Translations under genes and position numbers: made by a program | NCBI RefSeq assembly: GCF_017315735.1 | Contig: NZ_JAFLRK010000006.1 | Span: forward strand, 62,001-126,000 | Source of the DNA: Paracoccus shandongensis | Lineage (GTDB): Bacteria > Pseudomonadota > Alphaproteobacteria > Rhodobacterales > Rhodobacteraceae | Reading direction: 5' to 3' | Length of the DNA stretch: 64,000 bases | The notes under the pieces: generated by a model | What the model was told of the DNA's origin: nothing | Database searches by the model: none | The model's input: only the letters and a program-made list of their open reading frames with translations | Part shown: positions 36,046 to 44,728 of the stretch, in pieces | Position numbering within the stretch: position 1 is the first letter of the stretch | How the letters are laid out: each line of letters opens with the position of its first letter

Positions 36046-37302
36046 CTAGAGCGCGCGCCAGCCGATGTCGCGGCGGCAGAACCCCTCGGGCCAGTCGAGG
36101 GCGTCCACCTGGGCATAGGCGCGGGCGTGCGCCTCGGCCAGGGTCGCGCCGCGTCCGGTGCAGGCCAGGACGCGGCCGCCGGTGGCGATGATGTGGCCGT
36201 CCTTGGCGGTGGTGCCCGCGTGGAAGGTCATGGCGAAACTGGTCTCGGACAGGGTGTCCAAGCCCTTGATGATGCTTCCTTTCCGATAGGCGCCCGGATA
36301 ACCCCGGGCGGCCATGACCACGGTCAGGGCATGGTCGTCGGCCCAGTTAACCGAGGTTCCGGCCAGCCGCCCCTCGGCGCAGGCCAGCAGCAGGTCCAGC
36401 ACCTGTCCGCCAAGCCGCATCATCAGCACCTGGCATTCGGGATCGCCGAAGCGGACATTGTATTCCACCAGCCGGGCGCGTCCGTCCTGGATCATCAGCC
36501 CCGCGTAAAGCACGCCCTGGAACGGCATCCCGCGCGCGGCCATCTCGGCCACGGTGGGGCGGACGATCTGTGCCATGACCTGGTCCTGCAGGGCAGGCGT
36601 CAGGATGGGGGCGGGGCTGTAGGCGCCCATGCCGCCGGTGTTCGGGCCGGTATCGCCGTCGCCCACGCGCTTGTGGTCCTGGGCGGTGCCGATGGAAAGG
36701 CAATCGGTGCCATCGCAGAGGATGAAGAAGCTGGCTTCCTCGCCCGCCATGAACTCCTCGATCACGACGGACATCTCGCCGAACTCGCCGTCGAAGATGG
36801 CGTCGATGGCGACGTGCGCCTGATCCACGGTTTCGGCCACGGTGACGCCCTTGCCCGCGGCCAGGCCGTCGGCCTTGACCACGATGGGGGCGCCCTGGGC
36901 GGAGACGTAATCGCGGGCGCTTGCGGCATCGGTGAAGCGCGCCCAGGCGGCGGTGGGCGCCCCGCAGGCGTCGCAGATTTCCTTGGTGAAGGCTTTCGAT
37001 GCTTCAAGCTGGGCTGCGGCTTGCGACGGTCCGAAGACCAGGAAGCCCGCGTCGCGTAGCGCGTCGGACACGCCTGCGGCCAGCGGCGCCTCGGGGCCGA
37101 TCACCACGAAGTCGATGGCATTTTCCTGGGCGAACTCCAGCACCTCGGCGCGCGACAGGATGTTCAGGTCGGCGCATTCGGCGACATTGACGATGCCCGC
37201 GTTGCCCGGCGCCACGATCAGGCGGTCGCATTTCGGGTTCTGCCGGATCGCCCAGGCCAACGCGTGTTCGCGCCCGCCGCCGCCGAGGATCAGGATGTTC
37301 AT
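36046..37302 (-). CDS. purD: Phosphoribosylamine-glycine ligase (GAR synthetase)
   Basis: This 418-residue ATP-grasp enzyme catalyses the second step of purine synthesis. Visible are the N-terminal ILGGGGREHALAWA, KADGLAAGKGV near 142-152 (ATP-grasp), DHKRVGDGDTGPNTGGMGAY (split over 220-240) and EYNVRFGDPECQ near 285 for metal binding. AAAGGGCGG precedes the ATG. prs, supplying PRPP, is the convergent neighbour. Confidence 0.96.
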   Translation of the reverse strand: MNILILGGGGREHALAWAIRQNPKCDRLIVAPGNAGIVNVAECADLNILSRAEVLEFAQENAIDFVVIGPEAPLAAGVSDALRDAGFLVFGPSQAAAQLEASKAFTKEICDACGAPTAAWARFTDAASARDYVSAQGAPIVVKADGLAAGKGVTVAETVDQAHVAIDAIFDGEFGEMSVVIEEFMAGEEASFFILCDGTDCLSIGTAQDHKRVGDGDTGPNTGGMGAYSPAPILTPALQDQVMAQIVRPTVAEMAARGMPFQGVLYAGLMIQDGRARLVEYNVRFGDPECQVLMMRLGGQVLDLLLACAEGRLAGTSVNWADDHALTVVMAARGYPGAYRKGSIIKGLDTLSETSFAMTFHAGTTAKDGHIIATGGRVLACTGRGATLAEAHARAYAQVDALDWPEGFCRRDIGWRAL

Positions 37303-37364
37303 GGGCCGCCCTTTCGCTTCTGGTCGCGGCGTTCTAGTCTGGGCTGCCGAAGGGAACAAGACGC

Positions 37365-38921
37365 ATGGATTTGCTGGAAGACGCGCCGGGCAGCAACGCC
37401 CATGAATTCACGGTTTCCGAACTGTCGGGGGCGGTCAAGCGCAGCCTGGAGGATCAGTTCGGCCGCGTCCGCGTGCGCGGAGAGATCGGCCGCGTGTCGC
37501 GCCCGTCATCGGGCCACATCTATTTCGACCTCAAGGACGACCGATCCGTCCTGGCCGCCGTGACCTGGAAGGGGCAGGCGGCGCGTCTGGCGCAGCGCCC
37601 CGAGGAGGGGATGGAGGTCATCGCCACCGGCCGCATCACCACCTTTCCGGGCCAGTCGAAATACCAGCTGATCGTGGACCAGATCGAGCCCGCGGGCCTT
37701 GGCGCGCTGATGGCGATGCTGGAAAAGCGCCGCCAGGCCCTTGCGGCCGAGGGGCTGTTCGACGAGGCGCGCAAGCGTCCGCTGCCGTCGCTGCCGCGTG
37801 TGATCGGGGTCGTGACCTCGCCGTCCGGGGCGGTGATCCGCGACATCCTGCACCGGCTGCGCGACCGCTTTCCGACACGCGTGCTGATCTGGCCCGTGGC
37901 CGTTCAGGGCGAGGGTTGCGCGCCGCAGGTGGCCGCCGCGATCCGGGGCTTCAACGATCTGCCGCAGGGTGGGCCGATTCCGCGCCCGGACCTGCTGATC
38001 GTCGCACGGGGCGGCGGCAGCCTTGAGGATCTGTGGGGCTTCAACGAGGAGGCGGTGGTTCGCGCCGCCGCCGAAAGCCGCATCCCGCTGATCTCGGCCG
38101 TGGGGCACGAGACAGATACCACGTTGATCGACTTCGCATCCGACCGCCGCGCACCGACCCCGACGGCTGCGGCGGAAATGGCGGTTCCGGTGCTGGCGGA
38201 ACTGTCGGCGCGCCTAGCCGAATCGCAGGCCAGGCTGATGCGGTGCAGCCAGCATCACATCGACCGCCCCCGGCAGCGGCTGCGCGACCTGTCCCGCGCG
38301 CTTGGCCGCCCCGGCGCGTTGACCGAGGGCGCGCGGCAGCGGCTGGACCTGTGGGCTGGTCGGCTGGATCCCGCGCTGCACGGGCTGGTCCGCACCCGCA
38401 GGCACCAGCTTGCGGCGCGGCCCATGCCGGTGGCCTTGCTGCGGCGCTTCACCGACCGCAAGGCCCATGTGCTGCACGGGCTGGAACACCGGCTGGACTC
38501 GGCCGCGACCCGGCGGCTGGAACGGCGGCGCGACCGGATGGTGGCAATGGGGGAACGGCTGGAAGCCTCGCTGGCACGGGTGCTGGCGGGCACGCGGCGG
38601 GCGATCGCGCAGCAGGATCAGCGGCTGGCCGATCTGACGCGGCGGCTGGATCAGGCCGTGCAGCGGGCGATCCGCAACCGCGACCAGGCGATGCAGCGGG
38701 TGGACCGGCTGCGCCTGTCGCTGGGCTACAAGGAAACGCTGAAGCGTGGCTTCGTGGTGGTCCACGGCCCCGATGGCGTGATCACAACGGGTCAGGCGGC
38801 GCGCCAGATACCGCAGATGGATCTGGAATTCGCCGATGGCCGGGTGACGGCTCGCCCGGAAGGTGCCCCGCCGAAACCTACCCGCAAACCCAAGCCGCCT
38901 GAACAGAAATCCCTGTTCTGA
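37365..38921 (+). CDS. xseA: Exodeoxyribonuclease VII large subunit
   Basis: This 518-residue subunit degrades single-stranded DNA with XseB. An OB-fold (about 15-110, with GHIYFDLKDD) precedes the catalytic domain with VTSPSGAVIRDIL near 150, RGGGSLEDLWGFNEE near 213-227 and the GHETDTTLIDFASDRRAPTP region near 246-265. A long basic coiled coil follows (about 285-450) and the C-terminal part includes the typical LSLGYKETLKRGFVVV. It is divergent from purD. An IS110 element begins directly after its stop without damaging it. Confidence 0.95.
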   Translation: MDLLEDAPGSNAHEFTVSELSGAVKRSLEDQFGRVRVRGEIGRVSRPSSGHIYFDLKDDRSVLAAVTWKGQAARLAQRPEEGMEVIATGRITTFPGQSKYQLIVDQIEPAGLGALMAMLEKRRQALAAEGLFDEARKRPLPSLPRVIGVVTSPSGAVIRDILHRLRDRFPTRVLIWPVAVQGEGCAPQVAAAIRGFNDLPQGGPIPRPDLLIVARGGGSLEDLWGFNEEAVVRAAAESRIPLISAVGHETDTTLIDFASDRRAPTPTAAAEMAVPVLAELSARLAESQARLMRCSQHHIDRPRQRLRDLSRALGRPGALTEGARQRLDLWAGRLDPALHGLVRTRRHQLAARPMPVALLRRFTDRKAHVLHGLEHRLDSAATRRLERRRDRMVAMGERLEASLARVLAGTRRAIAQQDQRLADLTRRLDQAVQRAIRNRDQAMQRVDRLRLSLGYKETLKRGFVVVHGPDGVITTGQAARQIPQMDLEFADGRVTARPEGAPPKPTRKPKPPEQKSLF

Positions 38922-38923
38922 TT

Positions 38924-40125
38924 ATTGGATGGCCCGCCCCTCCCGGCGCGATCTGGTACGATCGCTTTGTTTGGTGAGGAAAGGAGCGGAGCTATGTCGA
39001 TCAGTATTCTTGGTGTTGATCTAGGCAAGAACCTGTGCAGCGTGGTGGGCTTGGACGGTTCGGGAGCTGTCGTGCTGCGGCGACGACTTCGGCGCAGCGG
39101 CCTCGTCGATTTCGTTCTCGGTCTTCCAAACAGTGCGATTGCCATGGAAGCCTGTTGTGGCGCGCATCATCTAGGTCGTGTTTTCGAAGCCGCGGGGCGC
39201 GAGGTGCGTTTGATGTCTCCGGAATATGTTCGGCCTTATGTGAAGGCTCAGAAGAACGACGACCGGGATGCCGAAGGGATTGCGGAGGCTGCGACGCGTC
39301 CGACCATGCGCTTTGTTCCGGTGAAGACCCAGGTCCAGTCGGACGTTCAGGCCCTTCATCGCGCACGGTCCCGCCTGGTTGCCGAGCGGACGGCGCTGAT
39401 CAACCATCTTCGCGCCCTGCTGCTGGAGCGGGGCATTGTGGCCGCCAAAGGTCGCAAGAGTCTGGAAACAGAGCTGGAAGTGTTTACCGATGAAGAGCGT
39501 CCGCACGTGTCGCCCCGCATCCGGCTCTTGGTCGAGGACTTGCGATCGGAGTGGCGGGATCTCGACCGGCGTATTGCTGCCTTCGATGCAGAATTCGTTC
39601 GGATGGCACGGGACGATGAACCTGCGCGGCGTCTTACGTCGATCCCGGGCGTCGGGGTCATCAACGCAACAGCATTCATTGCTGCTGTCGGGGATGCGCG
39701 CTGCTTTAATCGGGGCCGTGATCTGGCGGCCTGGCTTGGACTTGTCCCGAAACAGGCCACGACAGGTGGAAAGCCGAAACTTCTGGGCATTTCGAAGCGC
39801 GGCAACCGCTATCTGCGCAGTACGCTGATCCATGGCGCTCGAGCTGTCCTGCCGCGGCTGACGAACGACCCTTCGCTGCTCGGAGCCTGGCTGCGCAGCC
39901 TGTCGGCGCGGGCGCACAAGAATGTCGTTGTCGTGGCTTTGGCTGCGAAACTGGCGCGTATCATCTGGGCAGTTCTGCGCACGGGCGACAGCTATAGATC
40001 GATGGCGGCATAGAAATAGGAGGCGGAGCGGGCAGCAACCCGCCCGTCGCCTGTCTGCGGGAGGTGTGAAGAAGATGGCCTGACAGTCGACCGGCGGCGG
40101 CGAATCCTGAAACTATTGAATGGCC
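38924..40125 (+). mobile_element. IS110-family insertion sequence
   Basis: One transposase gene is flanked by near-identical 11-base direct repeats, ATTGGATGGCC (38924-38934) and ATTGAATGGCC (40115-40125), which I take as the element edges or target sequence. No long terminal inverted repeats are visible, as usual for the family. About 100 bases of non-coding right end with an inverted sequence (GCGGGCAGCAACCCGC near 40028-40043) follow the transposase. The element sits between xseA and the remains of an ABC permease gene. Exact borders are estimates. Confidence 0.7.
38994..40013 (+). CDS. IS110-family transposase (DEDD type)
   Basis: This 339-residue protein has the N-terminal RuvC-like DEDD domain (ILGVDLGKN with Asp9, AMEACCG, and KNDDRDAEGIAEA) and the C-terminal Transposase_20 domain: LTSIPGVGVINATAFIAAVGD near 215-235, then AAWLGLVPKQATTGGK and SKRGNRYLRSTLIHGAR. 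The reading frame is intact, so the element may be active. GGAAAGGAGCGGAG precedes the ATG. Confidence 0.93.
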   Translation: MSISILGVDLGKNLCSVVGLDGSGAVVLRRRLRRSGLVDFVLGLPNSAIAMEACCGAHHLGRVFEAAGREVRLMSPEYVRPYVKAQKNDDRDAEGIAEAATRPTMRFVPVKTQVQSDVQALHRARSRLVAERTALINHLRALLLERGIVAAKGRKSLETELEVFTDEERPHVSPRIRLLVEDLRSEWRDLDRRIAAFDAEFVRMARDDEPARRLTSIPGVGVINATAFIAAVGDARCFNRGRDLAAWLGLVPKQATTGGKPKLLGISKRGNRYLRSTLIHGARAVLPRLTNDPSLLGAWLRSLSARAHKNVVVVALAAKLARIIWAVLRTGDSYRSMAA

Positions 40126-40206
40126 TTCGAGGCCGCTCTGATTATGAGGACGTCGGCGCGCGGACCCCATCTTGGCCGAGGCAGAACCTCGAGACCGGAT
40201 ACGTTG

Positions 40207-41699
40207 ATGCAGACTGACGAGCTTACTTCAAAATACACCCTTGCAGACGGGGCGGGCCATACGTTCTCGGAAGGGCGGCTGTCGGCGCCTGACCTGTTCC
40301 CGGACTTCAGCTTCCGCAGCCCGGTGGAGTACCGCATCCGGGCGACCGAGCCCGGCGCAAGCTGGCTGGTCGGGCTGGAGCGCGTGTCGTCGCAGGACTG
40401 GGTGCAGTATGACAGCAATGCCTTCCGCCGCATCAGCCTGCTGCCCGCCGCATCGGTGGGGGTGCAGAACTATGTGGCCTATTTCTCGAACCCGGCGCTG
40501 TTCCGGTCGGTCACCAATTCGCTGTTCATCGCGACCGTCAGCACCGTCCTGACGGTGGGCATGGCCTTCGGCTTTGCCTATGCCCTGACCCGCAGCCGGA
40601 TGCGCTTCAAGGGCACGATGAAGATGATCGCCATGATGCCGATCCTGGTGCCCTCGCTGCTGCCGGGGATCGGGCTGGTTTATCTGTTCGGCAACCAGGG
40701 CCTGCTGAAGGGGCTGCTGATGGGCCATTCGATCTATGGCCCGCTGGGGATCATCATCGGGTCGGTGTTCTTCACCTTTCCCCATGCGCTGATCATCATC
40801 TCGACCGCGCTGGCGCTGTCGGACCAGCGCCAGTACGAGGCCGCGGAGTCGCTGCGCGCCTCGGCCTGGCGGACCTTCTGGACGGTGACGATCCCCGGGG
40901 CGCGCTACGGCCTGATCTCGGCCGCCTTCGTGACCTTCACGCTGGTCATCACCGATTTCGGCCTGCCCAAGGTCATCGGCGGGCAATACAGCGTGCTGGC
41001 CATCGACATCTACAAGCAGGTGATCGGCCAGCAGAACTTCCAGATGGGGGCGGTGGTGTCGGTGGTGCTGCTGGTTCCGGCGGTGCTGGCCTTCCTGGTG
41101 GACCGGCATGTGCAGAAAAAGCAGGTCTCGCTGTTGTCGGCGAAATCGGTGCCCTACCAGCCCAAGCCCCGGCGCGGCTTCGACATGCTGTGCCTTGGCT
41201 GGTGCGGGCTGATCGCGCTGTTCATCCTGGCCATCATCGGCACCTGCCAGCTGGCCGCGCTGGTCCGGCTGTGGCCCTATGACATGACGCCCAGCCTTGC
41301 CAACTATGCCTTTGACCGCATGGACGGGGGCGGCTGGCGGGCCTACTGGAACTCGATCCAGCTGGCCGGGCTGACGGCGGTGATCGGCACGGCCATCGTC
41401 TTCACCGGCGCCTACATGGTCGAGAAGATCGACGGGTTCCGCCTGGGCCGGGGGCTGTTCCAGTTCCTGGCGATGCTGCCCATGGCGGTGCCGGGGATGG
41501 TGCTGGGGCTGGCCTATATCTTCTTCTTCAACAACCCGGCCAACCCGCTGAACGCCATCTATGGCACCATGGCGATCCTGGTGCTGTCCACGGTCACGCA
41601 TTTCTACACCGTGGGCCACCTGACGGCGCTGACCGCGCTGAAGCAGATCGACGCGGAATTCGAACCCGTCGCGGCCTCGATGCGCCAGCCCTTCCACCG
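40207..41699 (+). pseudogene. Broken ABC transporter permease gene (two-domain, 2-aminoethylphosphonate/iron type)
   Basis: The reading frame encodes a fused double permease of the kind found in putative 2-aminoethylphosphonate (PhnV-like) and ferric importers. The first BPD domain has PSLLPGIGLVYLFGNQGLLKG and SLRASAWRTFWTVTIP; the second has PMAVPGMVLGLAYIFFF. The family pattern breaks off abruptly after AASMRQPFHRV, where the EAA-loop and about 70 further residues are expected; after that the frame reads unrelated DNA. The first membrane helix expected before NYVAYFSNPAL is also absent, and the IS110 element lies just upstream. No ATPase or binding protein gene is next to it. Whether the missing 5' part was removed by the element is inference. 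Confidence 0.75.
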
Positions 41700-41925
41700 G
41701 GTCACTTCGTCACGCAGATCCGAAAAGACCCTCGAGCTTGCGCCTGCGGGACATCCTTGTCCGGCAAACAGCTTCTTCAGCTTGGCGCATGACCGTCAGG
41801 CGATGGCAGGCAGGCATCGCTGTGACCGGTGGCGCACTATCTTGCGGTCCGCAGCGCGGGCCAAGGTTACGGACGGGCAATGGTTTCCGGGCCGGAGGGG
41901 TGAATCCAGCCGGCCCGGCGCTGGA
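41700..41925. other. Unassigned stretch between broken permease and NCS1 gene
   Basis: These 226 bases do not continue the permease and show no gene I recognise on either strand. The junction at about 41700 is abrupt. It is probably scar DNA from a deletion or a decayed mobile element. Confidence 0.4.
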
Positions 41926-43296
41926 TCATCCGCCAATCCGGCCGTGCGGTGCCATGTCGGACTGGGGGGAACGGCGGTTCAGGACGGCGTAAACCGCCGC
42001 CGCCGCGACAAAGGTCACAGGGGCCGAGAAGGTGGCAGCCGCGCCGCCCGCGAAATGCAGCGCGAGCCCGATCCCCGCGGCCAGCAGCCAGGCGCCAAGG
42101 CCCGCAGGATTGACCGCAGCGGTATCCCGCAGCCGGAAGCTGACCCGGTCATGGGCCGCGCCCGCCTTGCCCTCGGTCAGGATGTGGACCAGCGCGATGC
42201 CGACCCAGGCCACCACGAAGATGCCCTGATAGGCCAGGGCCTGAAGGATATAGGCGAACACATCGGCCAGCATCAGCAGATAGCAGATGACGCCCACCAC
42301 GCAGGCCCAGAAGATTTTCGGCAGCTTCAGCCGGAACACCGTCTGGGCGAAACTCTCCATGTTCACGGCGGCCAGGTAGTAGTTGGCGGTGTTGATCCGC
42401 GTCTGGCTGATCCAGACAAAGGCCAGTCCCGCCAGACCCATCAGCTGGATCAGCGCCAGGACGACCGACACCTCGGTCACGCCGCCTTCGGTGGGCAGGC
42501 TTGCGGCCAGGAAGATGCCCGCAAGGCCGTTCAGAAGGAAGGCCACCAGATAGAAGGGCGCGCCGAAATTGATCGTGGCGTGATAGGACGCGTCCTCGGG
42601 CCTGCCGAAGCGGGCATAGTCATAGGTGAACATCATCAGGATCCAGATGCCCATGAAGGCCACGAAGCAGTCCCACCAGCCGGTGGCAGACGCGCCGCCG
42701 TCCGGTCCCAGGGTCAGCCAGGCGTCGGAATAGCCGTATTCGGCCACAGCCAGGCCCACCGCCGACAGAAGCCCGATCAGGTAGAAGGGCAGCAGCAGGC
42801 CGTTCAGCTTGTCCAGCCAGTTCTGGATCGACCCGAAGATCAGCAGCACGGAATAGACCACCACCACCAGCGCGGCCAGGGGATAGGCCAGTCCGGCATA
42901 ACTCTGGATCGCCAGGGCGATCACCGATCCCTCGAAGACCGCGTAATAGATGGCGGTGGCAAAGAAGATCAGCGTGGCGATGGCAGCGCCCGTGCGCCCC
43001 AGCAGGATGCGCGAGAACAGCGACACCGACAGCCCCGTGCGGATTGCATGGCGCACCAGGACGGCATTCACGGCGGCATAGGCCGCGACCGAAAGCACCA
43101 GGCCGATGATCGCGTTGACCGAGCCATAGGCCAGCGCCAGCGTGGCCGACACGACAAGATAGAACATCGCCGAACAGACCGACCACCAGGCCATGGTCAG
43201 CGGAAGGCGGGCCATGCGCTGGTCGGCAGGCACCGGGCGATCGGAAAACTCCAGCTCCTGCGCTTCGTCCGAAGCGGCTTGCAGGGTTCCAGCCAT
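41926..43296 (-). CDS. NCS1-family permease (cytosine/purine/allantoin/hydantoin type)
   Basis: This 456-residue membrane protein has about 12 hydrophobic segments. The N-terminal block AQELEFSDRPVPADQR followed by helix 1, then FSRILLGRTGA, YYAVFEGSVIA and WILMMFTYDYARF, agree with the nucleobase:cation symporter-1 family (CodB, Mhp1, PucI). Members take up cytosine, allantoin or hydantoins with Na+ or H+. The hydantoinase-type genes 1.4 kb away make a cyclic ureide or lactam a likely substrate. GGGGAG precedes the ATG. It is followed on the same strand, upstream, by an AraC regulator gene. Confidence 0.85.
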   Translation of the reverse strand: MAGTLQAASDEAQELEFSDRPVPADQRMARLPLTMAWWSVCSAMFYLVVSATLALAYGSVNAIIGLVLSVAAYAAVNAVLVRHAIRTGLSVSLFSRILLGRTGAAIATLIFFATAIYYAVFEGSVIALAIQSYAGLAYPLAALVVVVYSVLLIFGSIQNWLDKLNGLLLPFYLIGLLSAVGLAVAEYGYSDAWLTLGPDGGASATGWWDCFVAFMGIWILMMFTYDYARFGRPEDASYHATINFGAPFYLVAFLLNGLAGIFLAASLPTEGGVTEVSVVLALIQLMGLAGLAFVWISQTRINTANYYLAAVNMESFAQTVFRLKLPKIFWACVVGVICYLLMLADVFAYILQALAYQGIFVVAWVGIALVHILTEGKAGAAHDRVSFRLRDTAAVNPAGLGAWLLAAGIGLALHFAGGAAATFSAPVTFVAAAAVYAVLNRRSPQSDMAPHGRIGG

Positions 43297-43510
43297 TGAT
43301 AAAACTCCCCGTGTTTCGTTGGACTTTTGACTGAACGGGGGGGTGCAGGGACAGGCCTGCGGCCGCCCATGCCTTTTTCCAGACATCTTGCAGTGATCCC
43401 GGGCGCCAGGACGTGACCGGCGCCCGCAGGTGGCGTGATCCCCGTTTCAGTGCCGGTGATCGTGGGCAAGGGCGCCGGGCGCGTCTTGTCCGGCAATGCG
43501 CGATTTCTTG

Positions 43511-44464
43511 TCAGGCCGCGCTGAAGGCCGTGCGGCGGCAGTCCGAAGGCGTCATGCCGAACTGCGCCTTGAACAGCCGCGAAAACTGCGCCTGGTCGGA
43601 AAAGCCGAAGCGATAGGCGATTTCGGCCAGCGAAAGCGTCTGCGACGAGGACATCGCGTCGCGCGCCGCGAACAGCCGTTCCTCGCGGGTGAACTGCGCC
43701 ACGGTCTTGTCCGTGTCACTGAACAGTTCGTGCAGATAGCGTTTCGAGATGCCGCACTGGTCCGCCACGAAATCGGGCGACAGCGCCGGGTTCGACAGGT
43801 TCTGCCGGATCACCCGTTCCGCCCGGCGCAGATGGCCCGCCCGGACCGAGGACTTGACCCCGTCGTCGCGGTCCAGGCGTTCGTCCAGGGCGATGGCCAG
43901 AACCTCGACGATCTGGCGCCCCAGAAGGGCTGCGGCATGGGATTCGGTGCCGGTCAGCGATTGCAGTTCCGACATCATGGCGGTCATCAGCCGGGGCAGG
44001 CCGGACCGGGCGTCGATCACCATGGCGCAGAAGCGGTCGGGACTGCGCAGCCTTTCGGCCAGCATCCGCTTGGGGATCTTCAGAACGCACAGCTCGTTCG
44101 GCTCGGCATAGGAAAAGCGGTAGGGCTCGTCGCCGCGTTCGACGATGAAGCCGCCCGGGTCGCAGCGCACGTCGCGCCCCAGCTGGCGAAAGCTGACCGG
44201 GCCGCGCCGGGGCACGGTGATCAGGTATTCCTCGGGGCCGGTATGGGAAATGTGGCGGGCCTGGCGTTCGTATTGCATCGGGCCGGTGGCCAGCCGCGAC
44301 AGCGACACCTGCCCCATGCTGCGCCGTTCCAGCCTGCCCGAAAAACCCGCCGGTTCCCGGAAGGTCAGTTGCAGCGGGAAATAGGTGTCCGCGATCACCC
44401 GGCTCCATTCCGCGGCGCGGGCGGCGGGATCGATTCCCGCAGTGCTGTATGCGGTAACGTCCAT
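43511..44464 (-). CDS. AraC-family regulator with AraC-binding-like N-terminal domain
   Basis: This 317-residue protein has an N-terminal sensor region of the FeaR/AraC-binding-like type (about 20-190, with EEYLITVPRRGPVSFRQLGRD) and a C-terminal AraC helix-turn-helix pair (about 215-315): FVADQCGISKRYLHELF and EIAYRFGFSDQAQFSRLFKAQFG. GGGAGGAGG precedes the ATG. It lies between the NCS1 permease (same strand) and the divergent hydantoinase B gene, and so probably controls one or both. The 264-base gap to the hydantoinase B gene holds its promoters. Confidence 0.88.
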   Translation of the reverse strand: MDVTAYSTAGIDPAARAAEWSRVIADTYFPLQLTFREPAGFSGRLERRSMGQVSLSRLATGPMQYERQARHISHTGPEEYLITVPRRGPVSFRQLGRDVRCDPGGFIVERGDEPYRFSYAEPNELCVLKIPKRMLAERLRSPDRFCAMVIDARSGLPRLMTAMMSELQSLTGTESHAAALLGRQIVEVLAIALDERLDRDDGVKSSVRAGHLRRAERVIRQNLSNPALSPDFVADQCGISKRYLHELFSDTDKTVAQFTREERLFAARDAMSSSQTLSLAEIAYRFGFSDQAQFSRLFKAQFGMTPSDCRRTAFSAA

Positions 44465-44728
44465 GTGCCCTCCTCCCAGAAAGCCCGGCCATGGTAGAGG
44501 GCGGGCCGCGCCGTCGCAAGACGCCAGATTCGGCCCGTTCCGCGCGGGCCGGCAAGGTTTCATGCGCCCTGCGGCAAATGCCGCCCCAGTCCTTCACGCA
44601 TCGGCAACAGTTCCTTCGCCCCGCTGCAAGAACGGGGGGGTGTTCGCGGCCATTCTCGACCGATGCCGGGCGGTGGACCGGATGAGGAGACCCCCGCCGC
44701 CCCTGCCAGAGCAGGAGGAGCTTGAGCA

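Noticed and set aside
40120..43299. 1059-codon open frame that joins the permease to sequence antisense to the NCS1 gene
   Set aside because: Only the first half matches a family. The second half is the complement of the NCS1 permease, so this is read-through of a broken gene, not a fusion protein.
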